This document shows, in pieces, positions 6,802 through 10,966 of a stretch of 10,966 bases of DNA (its first letter is position 1; every line of letters starts with the position of its first letter). The notes under the pieces were generated by a model, which worked only from the letters and a program-made list of their open reading frames with translations, was not told the origin of the DNA and did not search any database. The translations under genes and the position numbers were made by a program. The stretch spans positions 1 to 10,966 of the forward strand of contig JBFHKO010000074.1 in assembly GCA_041595355.1 (NCBI GenBank). Reading direction: 5' to 3'. This DNA comes from JBFHKO01 sp041595355. GTDB lineage: Bacteria > Pseudomonadota > Gammaproteobacteria > Enterobacterales > Aeromonadaceae.

Positions 6802-6807
6802 TATAAT
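6802..6807 (+). promoter_or_regulatory. Isolated consensus -10 hexamer upstream of rpsU
   Basis: A perfect TATAAT lies on the plus strand only five bases upstream of the tsaD start codon on the other strand. No good -35 hexamer is present 16-18 bp upstream. It could be the -10 of a distal rpsU promoter that depends on an activator or on upstream contacts, or a chance match in an AT-rich patch. Multiple promoters ahead of rpsU are known in E. coli. Confidence 0.3.
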
Positions 6808-6876
6808 TTCACGGCTAAAACGGGCCCGCCATGTTACATTCCGGACGTTTTTTAAACCAGCAGGATCTGATCAGGG

Positions 6877-6906
6877 TTTACTTACCCGACCGGATCGGAG
6901 TAGAAT
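6877..6906 (+). promoter_or_regulatory. Candidate main sigma70 promoter of rpsU-yqeY-dnaG-rpoD
   Basis: TTTACT (6877-6882, 4/6) and TAGAAT (6901-6906, 5/6) are 18 bp apart. Transcription would begin near 6913, leaving a leader of about 65 bases before rpsU. An AT-rich stretch, GTTTTTTAAAC (6848-6858), lies just upstream and could serve as an UP-like element. E. coli has a LexA box in this region; I saw no CTGT-N8-ACAG match here. Confidence 0.6.
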
Positions 6907-6926
6907 TCCGCACCATTTTCAAGTCA

Positions 6927-6954
6927 GGCTGGCCAGCCGCGGCCAACCAACCAA
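6927..6954 (+). other. rpsU leader hairpin and CCAA tandem repeat
   Basis: In the presumed rpsU 5' leader, GGCTGGCC (6927-6934) can pair with GGCCAACC (6941-6948) around the loop AGCCGC, with one C-A mismatch. The alternative GGCTGGCCAGCC (6927-6938) is a perfect 12-bp palindrome. The 3' arm merges into three tandem CCAA units (6943-6954). The element ends about nine bases before the first Shine-Dalgarno-like GAGGTGA. A role in translation control is only a guess. Confidence 0.35.
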
Positions 6955-6977
6955 CCAGTCACTGAGGTGAGAGGCAC

Positions 6978-7193
6978 ATGCCAGTAATTAAAGTACGTGA
7001 AAACGAGCCGTTTGATGTTGCCCTGCGCCGCTTCAAGCGTTCTTGCGAGAAGGCCGGTATCCTGTCCGAAGTTCGCAGCCGCGAGTTTTACGAGAAGCCG
7101 ACGACCATTCGCAAGCGCGCCAAGGCGTCCGCAGTCAAGCGTCACATGAAGAAGCTGGCTCGCGAAAACGCACGCCGTAACCGTCTGTACTAA
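6978..7193 (+). CDS. rpsU: 30S ribosomal protein bS21
   Basis: bS21 is a small basic protein of the 30S subunit that lies near the 3' end of 16S rRNA and helps initiation on natural mRNAs. The 71-residue product has the standard length and reads almost as in E. coli: MPVIKVRENEPFDVALRRFK, SCEKAG, REFYEKPT, RKRAKASAVKRH and the C-terminal LARENARR-RLY. The start has a double purine-rich ribosome-binding region, GAGGTGAGAGG (6964-6974), which extends to within a few bases of the ATG. The gene is less GC-rich than its neighbours, as expected for highly expressed ribosomal genes. It leads the macromolecular-synthesis operon and is divergent from tsaD. Confidence 0.99.
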   Translation: MPVIKVRENEPFDVALRRFKRSCEKAGILSEVRSREFYEKPTTIRKRAKASAVKRHMKKLARENARRNRLY

Positions 7194-7216
7194 TCGCGCC
7201 AGGAAGTGCATCGACC

Positions 7217-7660
7217 ATGTCTCTGCAGGAACAACTCAAAAGCCGGCTGAAGACAGCCATGCTGGCCAAAGACAAGGCCAGCGTCGGCACCCTCCGTCTG
7301 TTGATGGCCGAAATCAAGCAGAGAGAGATCGATACTCGCGTAGAACTGACTGATGACGAGATCCTCGGTGTCATCACCAAGATGGTGAAGCAGCGCCGGG
7401 ACTCCATCAGCCAGTTCGAGGTGGCAGGACGCCAGGATCTGGTCGACGTCGAGTCGGCCGAGATCGTCCTCCTGCAGACCTTTCTGCCTCAGCCATTGAG
7501 CGAGGCCGAGATCGACGCCCTGCTGGAGGCCACCCTGTCTGAAGTGGGTGCCAGCGGCATGCAGGACATGGGCAAGGTGATGAATGCACTTCGGCCCCAG
7601 GTTCAGGGGCGAGCCGATATGGGAGCCATCAGCGCCAAAATAAAGGCGCGCCTGGCCTGA
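7217..7660 (+). CDS. yqeY: GatB/YqeY domain-containing protein
   Basis: This 147-residue protein (family about 148) is a stand-alone YqeY protein, related to the C-terminal tRNA-binding domain of GatB of the Asp/Glu-tRNA amidotransferase. Its own function is not known. Recognisable family stretches are LKSRLKTAMLAKDK near the start, TLRLLMAEIKQREID, MVKQRRDSISQFE-AGR-DL, E-AEIVLLQTFLPQPLSE, and near the end GMQDMGKVMNAL and GRADMGAISAKIK. The ATG at 7217 has AGGAAG ten bases upstream and lies 23 bases after the rpsU stop, so it is very likely co-transcribed. E. coli lacks a yqeY here, while several other gammaproteobacteria carry it between rpsU and dnaG. A strong hairpin follows immediately downstream. 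Confidence 0.95.
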   Translation: MSLQEQLKSRLKTAMLAKDKASVGTLRLLMAEIKQREIDTRVELTDDEILGVITKMVKQRRDSISQFEVAGRQDLVDVESAEIVLLQTFLPQPLSEAEIDALLEATLSEVGASGMQDMGKVMNALRPQVQGRADMGAISAKIKARLA

Positions 7661-7680
7661 TCCCGTGACGAGCTACGTTC

Positions 7681-7724
7681 AATAAGCCGCGCCATCCCGG
7701 GATGGCGCGGCTTATTTGTTTTGG
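7681..7724 (+). terminator. Perfect 36-bp palindrome with T tract between yqeY and dnaG
   Basis: AATAAGCCGCGCCATCCC (7681-7698) is followed directly by its exact reverse complement (7699-7716), with no central spacer, so the RNA hairpin would have a CCGG tetraloop and a 16-bp stem. It is followed by TGTTTTGG, giving TTATTTGTTTT at the 3' edge. This is a strong intrinsic-terminator shape, 20 bases after the yqeY stop and 36 bases before the dnaG ribosome-binding site. In E. coli an internal terminator between rpsU and dnaG keeps primase much lower than S21; this element occupies the equivalent place. Confidence 0.85.
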
Positions 7725-7760
7725 TCTGACCGCATCCGGCACACTGGGCAAGGAGTCCGC

Positions 7761-9515
7761 ATGGCAGGCAAGATCCCCCAATCCTTCATCGATGATCTGC
7801 TGGCCCGCACCGACATCGTCGAGCTCATCGACGCCCGGGTGCGCCTGAAAAAGGCCGGCAAGAACTATCAGGCCTGCTGCCCCTTCCACAACGAAAAGAG
7901 CCCCTCCTTCAGCGTCAGTCCGGAGAAGCAGTTCTACCACTGTTTCGGCTGCGGTGCCCACGGCAATGCCATCGGCTTCGTCATGGAATACGACGGCCTC
8001 GCCTTTCCCGATGCCATCGAGGAGCTGGCCAACCTGCATGGCCTCGCCATTCCCCGGGAGCAGGGCGGCCCCGGCGCGGCCCCCGCCATCAGCAGCGATC
8101 AGTACCAACTGCTGGAGCAGGCGGCGCGTTTCTACCAGAACCAGCTGCGCCAGGCCCCCCAGGCCATCGACTACCTCAAGGGCCGCGGTCTCAGCGGCGA
8201 AGTGGTCAGGCAGTTCGGCATCGGCTACGCCCCCCCCGGCTGGGACGGCCTGCGGCAACTGCTGGCGCGCGGCCGCGAGCTGGAGCAGCAACTCGTCACC
8301 CTCGGCATGCTGATCCAGAAGGAGCAGGGCGGCAGTTACGACCGCTTTCGCGATCGCATCATGTTTCCCATCCGCGATCGGCGCGGCCGGGTCATCGGCT
8401 TTGGCGGCCGGGTGCTGGGTGACGGCACCCCCAAGTACCTGAACTCGCCGGAGACGCCCCTGTTCCACAAGGGGCGCGAGCTGTTCGGCCTGTTCCAGGT
8501 CAAGGAAGCCCACCGCCACCCGGCACGCATCCTCATCGTCGAGGGCTACATGGACGTGGTGGCGCTGGCACAGTATGGCATCGACTATGCCGTGGCATCG
8601 CTGGGCACCTCCACCACCGCCGAGCACATGCAGCTGCTGTTTCGCACCGCTCCCGAGGTGATCTGCTGCTACGACGGCGACAAGGCCGGTCGCGAGGCCG
8701 CCTGGCGCGCACTGGAAAATGCCCTGCCCGGCCTGCAGGATGGCCGCGAGCTGAAATTCGTGTTCCTGCCCAGCGAGCACGACCCCGACTCCTATGTGCG
8801 CGCCCTGGGCCGGGAGGCCTTCGAGCAGCAGCTGGACGAGGCGCAGCCCTTCGCCGATTTCCTGTTCGAGCGTCTGGGTCGCGACCTGGGGCTCTCCGGG
8901 GAAGCCGGCCAGCATGAGCTGGCCAACAAGGCACTGGCGCTGATCCGCCGCATCCCGGAGGGCTTCACCCGCGAAGGCGTGCTCACCCGGCTGTCCCAGC
9001 GGCTGCGCTGGGGGGAGAGCGAGAAACGGCTGCGCGACATACTGCGCCGCCAGGAGCAGGAGGCCCCCCCCCAGCCGGCCAGGGGCGCCGCCGGCAAGCC
9101 GAAGCTGACCCTGGTGCGGCGGGCCATCGCGCTGGTGGTCCAGCACCCCCGCCAGGCGGCCGAGCTGCCGCCGCTGCCGGACGAATTGCGCCAGCTGCAA
9201 CAGCCGGGCGTGGATTTCCTGCTGACCCTGCTGGAGCAGGTCCGCGAGCGCCCCCTGAGCACCGGCCAGCTGCTGGAGCTGTGGCGCGACACCCGGGAAG
9301 GCGCCGCCCTGGCCCGTCTGGCCATGCTGGAAGAGGTGTCGGTAGGCGACAACATAGTGCAGGAGCTGGAAGATACCTGTGCGCGGCTCATCGATCTCTA
9401 TCTGCAGCAGCGGCTGGAGGGATTGCAGGAGAAGGCCGCCAGCGGCCACATCAGCGCCGAAGAGAAGCAACAACTGCTGCTGCTGCTGGGCAGCCGGGGC
9501 CGGAAAGATCGCTAG
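7761..9515 (+). CDS. dnaG: DNA primase DnaG
   Basis: DnaG makes the RNA primers for both leading and lagging strands and acts with the DnaB helicase. The 584-residue product (E. coli 581) has the three expected parts. The N-terminal zinc ribbon has Cys40-His43 and Cys61-Cys64 (CPFHNEKSPSFSV, HCFGCGAHGNAIGF). The central RNA-polymerase domain carries the TOPRIM motifs ILIVEGYMDVVAL (Glu261) and CCYDGDKAG (Asp305, Asp307), four residues offset from E. coli numbering. After a Pro/Ala linker near 433-445 comes a less conserved C-terminal DnaB-binding domain. ATG 7761 is chosen because MAGKIPQSFIDDLLARTDIV matches the family N-terminus and AAGGAG lies five bases upstream; in-frame codons before it fall within the terminator. 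Its position after the hairpin suggests expression by read-through. Confidence 0.98.
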   Translation: MAGKIPQSFIDDLLARTDIVELIDARVRLKKAGKNYQACCPFHNEKSPSFSVSPEKQFYHCFGCGAHGNAIGFVMEYDGLAFPDAIEELANLHGLAIPREQGGPGAAPAISSDQYQLLEQAARFYQNQLRQAPQAIDYLKGRGLSGEVVRQFGIGYAPPGWDGLRQLLARGRELEQQLVTLGMLIQKEQGGSYDRFRDRIMFPIRDRRGRVIGFGGRVLGDGTPKYLNSPETPLFHKGRELFGLFQVKEAHRHPARILIVEGYMDVVALAQYGIDYAVASLGTSTTAEHMQLLFRTAPEVICCYDGDKAGREAAWRALENALPGLQDGRELKFVFLPSEHDPDSYVRALGREAFEQQLDEAQPFADFLFERLGRDLGLSGEAGQHELANKALALIRRIPEGFTREGVLTRLSQRLRWGESEKRLRDILRRQEQEAPPQPARGAAGKPKLTLVRRAIALVVQHPRQAAELPPLPDELRQLQQPGVDFLLTLLEQVRERPLSTGQLLELWRDTREGAALARLAMLEEVSVGDNIVQELEDTCARLIDLYLQQRLEGLQEKAASGHISAEEKQQLLLLLGSRGRKDR

Positions 9516-9532
9516 AATTCCCCGCAGAGGGG

Positions 9533-9560
9533 TTGAAAATCGCCGGGCCAGGCCCTATAT
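9533..9560 (+). promoter_or_regulatory. Candidate heat-shock (sigma32-like) promoter upstream of rpoD
   Basis: TTGAAA (9533-9538) is followed after 14 bp by CCCTATAT (9553-9560), one mismatch from the sigma32 -10 pattern CCCCATNT and within its usual spacing. The same -35 also pairs, over 17 bp, with TATATC (9556-9561), a 4/6 sigma70 -10, so dual recognition is possible. It begins 18 bases after the dnaG stop. E. coli rpoD has a heat-shock promoter as well, located inside dnaG. The call rests on sequence match plus that precedent. Confidence 0.5.
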
Positions 9561-9682
9561 CATGGGGACTGCCCGGTCGACGGGAATAGCGTTGAACATT
9601 GAAGATAGTCACACTGACCCGACCACAGCACCCAGGCCCACGGCCGGGGCTCAGGTCTTTTTACGCATTCATCGTGGCCAAC

Positions 9683-9711
9683 GTGCAAGACTGGTCGATT
9701 TTTGCTATAAT
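9683..9711 (+). promoter_or_regulatory. Candidate extended -10 promoter just upstream of rpoD
   Basis: TGCTATAAT (9703-9711) is a perfect -10 hexamer with the TGN extension. Seventeen bp upstream is GTGCAA (9683-9688), a 3/6 -35, which is acceptable for an extended -10 promoter. Transcription would start near 9718, about 65 bases before the rpoD ATG. This would give rpoD a supply independent of rpsU and of the terminator before dnaG. Confidence 0.6.
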
Positions 9712-9782
9712 CGGCGGTTTGCGCGCCATCGCGCGGACCAGCGCACCCTGGTGCATCATGCATCACCAACCGGATGAGTTCT

Positions 9783-10966
9783 ATGGAGCAAACCCCGCAG
9801 TCGCAGCTTAAACTCCTCGTTGCCAAAGGTAAAGAACAGGGCTATCTGACCTATTCAGAGGTCAACGACCACCTGCCTCAGGACATCGTTGACTCGGATC
9901 AGATAGAAGACATCATTCAGATGATCAATGACATGGGTATCCAGGTGGTGGAAAGCGCCCCGGATGCCGATGATCTGATCATGACCGATAATGCCGCCGA
10001 CGAAGACGCGGCCGAGGCCGCCGCCCAGGTGCTGGCCTCCGTCGAATCGGAGATTGGCCGGACCACGGATCCGGTGCGCATGTACATGCGCGAAATGGGT
10101 ACCGTCGAACTGCTGACCCGCGAGGGCGAAATCGATATTGCCAAGCGCATCGAGGACGGTATCAACCAGGTCCAGAGTTCGGTGGCCGAATACCCGGAAG
10201 CCATCACCTACCTGCTGGAGCAGTACGATCGCCACGAGGCCGGTCAGCTGCGCCTCAGCGACATCATTTCCGGCTTCGTCAGCGAAGATGACGACGACAG
10301 CCCGCCGTCTGCCACCCACATCGGCTCCGAGCTGAGCGAGAAGGAGCTGGCCGACGAGGATGACGACGACGACGATGACGACGAGGAGGGTGACGACAAC
10401 GCCGAGGATGAAGGCGAAGGCGGACCCGATCCCGAAGTCGCACGCGAAAAATTTGCCGAGCTGCGCACCCAGTACGAGGTGACCCGCAACGTCATCAAGA
10501 GCCAGGGGCGTGCCAACGAGCAGACCCAGGCCGAGATCGACAAGCTGGCCGACGTGTTCCGCCAGTTCCGGCTGGTACCCAAGCAGTTCGACCGCCTGGT
10601 CAGCAGCATGCGCGAGATGATGGACCGGGTACGGGTCCAGGAGCGCATGATCCTGAAGAGCTGTGTCGAGCTGGGCAAGATGCCGAAGAAGAGCTTCGTG
10701 GCCGCCTTCACCAACAACGAATCGGACGCCAGCTGGTTCGAGCAGGCCAAGGCCGCCGGCAAGGGCTGGTCCACCGCCCTGCAGAACATGGACGAAGAGG
10801 TGCAGCGCAGCATCGCCAAGCTGCAGCAGATCGAGGAGGAGACCGGCCTGGTCATCAGCCAGATCAAGGACATCAACCGTCGCATGAGCATCGGTGAAGC
10901 CAAGGCGCGCCGGGCCAAGAAGGAGATGGTCGAGGCCAACCTGCGACTGGTGATCTCCATCGCCAA
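9783..10966 (+). CDS. rpoD: RNA polymerase primary sigma factor RpoD (sigma70), 5' part only
   Basis: RpoD is the housekeeping sigma factor that directs RNA polymerase to -35/-10 promoters. The window holds 394 codons of about 613 and ends just inside region 2.1 (KKEMVEANLRLVISIA), so the DNA-binding regions 2.4, 3 and 4 lie outside. Region 1.1 (about 1-80, MEQTPQSQLKLLVAKGKEQG, DSDQIEDIIQMINDMGIQV) and region 1.2 (about 95-127, DPVRMYMREMGTVELL) are almost identical to E. coli. The non-conserved region (about 128-370) includes an Asp/Glu-rich loop at 190-210, longer in uninterrupted Asp than in E. coli. The ATG at 9783 matches the family start; its ribosome-binding site is weak (GGATGAG, 9772-9778). 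It is the last identified gene of the rpsU operon and has its own promoter candidates in the 267-bp gap after dnaG. Confidence 0.98.
   Translation, partial: MEQTPQSQLKLLVAKGKEQGYLTYSEVNDHLPQDIVDSDQIEDIIQMINDMGIQVVESAPDADDLIMTDNAADEDAAEAAAQVLASVESEIGRTTDPVRMYMREMGTVELLTREGEIDIAKRIEDGINQVQSSVAEYPEAITYLLEQYDRHEAGQLRLSDIISGFVSEDDDDSPPSATHIGSELSEKELADEDDDDDDDDEEGDDNAEDEGEGGPDPEVAREKFAELRTQYEVTRNVIKSQGRANEQTQAEIDKLADVFRQFRLVPKQFDRLVSSMREMMDRVRVQERMILKSCVELGKMPKKSFVAAFTNNESDASWFEQAKAAGKGWSTALQNMDEEVQRSIAKLQQIEEETGLVISQIKDINRRMSIGEAKARRAKKEMVEANLRLVISIA
10359..10382 (+). repeat. (GAY)8 triplet repeat in rpoD encoding eight Asp
   Basis: Eight consecutive GAC/GAT codons encode Asp193-Asp200 in the acidic loop of the non-conserved region of RpoD, flanked by GAG codons. 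It is an imperfect microsatellite in frame. Gain or loss of units would alter only loop length. Confidence 0.85.

Noticed and set aside
6797..6977. Search for a LexA box (CTGT-N8-ACAG) upstream of rpsU as in E. coli
   Set aside because: No match seen; the short palindrome CTGATCAG (6867-6874) does not have the LexA spacing or ends.
7629..9473. A 614-codon open frame on the minus strand opposite dnaG
   Set aside because: Its translation is Gln/Leu/Gly/Ala-rich low complexity with no family motif, while the plus strand encodes a full-length DnaG with zinc and TOPRIM motifs. In GC-rich DNA, long antisense frames arise from codon bias.
9752..9765. Direct repeat TGCATCA x2 just before rpoD
   Set aside because: Only two short copies with no flanking structure; compatible with chance.
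10244..10966. A minus-strand frame opposite rpoD encoding a long poly-Ser run
   Set aside because: The Ser run is just the complement of the GAY/GAG repeat in rpoD. RpoD is unmistakable on the plus strand.
1..10966. Mobile elements, CRISPR arrays, tRNA/rRNA genes, toxin-antitoxin or defence genes
   Set aside because: Nothing in either strand supports them; all longer intervals are filled by conserved housekeeping genes and gaps are under about 270 bases.

Overview
The window is GC-rich, densely packed core chromosome from a gammaproteobacterium. Many proteins align with their E. coli counterparts from memory almost end to end (RpoD, DnaG, bS21, TsaD, FolB, PlsY, DiaA). The shorter LpoA, the folB-folK pair and the yqeY gene between rpsU and dnaG argue against Enterobacterales. 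They suggest a high-GC Aeromonadales-type genome (Oceanimonas/Zobellella-like). That placement is inferred from recall, not from a tree.

Layout. (1) Bases 1-4142 hold the 'yra' cluster. rsmI (5' part only, minus strand) is divergent from lpoA-yraN-diaA-dolP (plus strand), and the block closes with a strong hairpin terminator at 4151-4178. (2) Bases 4191-5050 hold folB-folK on the minus strand, a translationally coupled folate pair. (3) plsY (plus) and tsaD (minus) converge and overlap by 15 nt. (4) From about 6800 to the right edge lies the macromolecular-synthesis operon rpsU-yqeY-dnaG-rpoD, divergent from tsaD; rpoD runs off the window inside conserved region 2.1. No gap longer than about 270 bases lacks a gene. 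I saw no tRNA, rRNA, CRISPR array, insertion sequence or phage gene.

How the genes work together. The left block serves the cell envelope (LpoA activates PBP1A; DolP is an outer-membrane quality-control lipoprotein), replication initiation (DiaA binds DnaA) and 16S rRNA methylation (RsmI). The middle makes folate and lysophosphatidic acid and carries out the tRNA t6A modification. The right block makes ribosomal protein bS21, primase and the housekeeping sigma factor, linking translation, replication and transcription in one operon. The operon's regulation is visible in the DNA: a sigma70-like promoter before rpsU, a perfect 36-bp palindrome with a T tract between yqeY and dnaG, and two further promoter candidates between dnaG and rpoD, one resembling a sigma32 heat-shock promoter.

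I found no previously undescribed multi-gene system. The observations most worth checking are the DiaA homologue with degenerate sugar-phosphate loops but an intact DnaA-contact end, the intra-operon palindrome, the heat-shock-like rpoD promoter, and the extended C-terminal tail of DolP.
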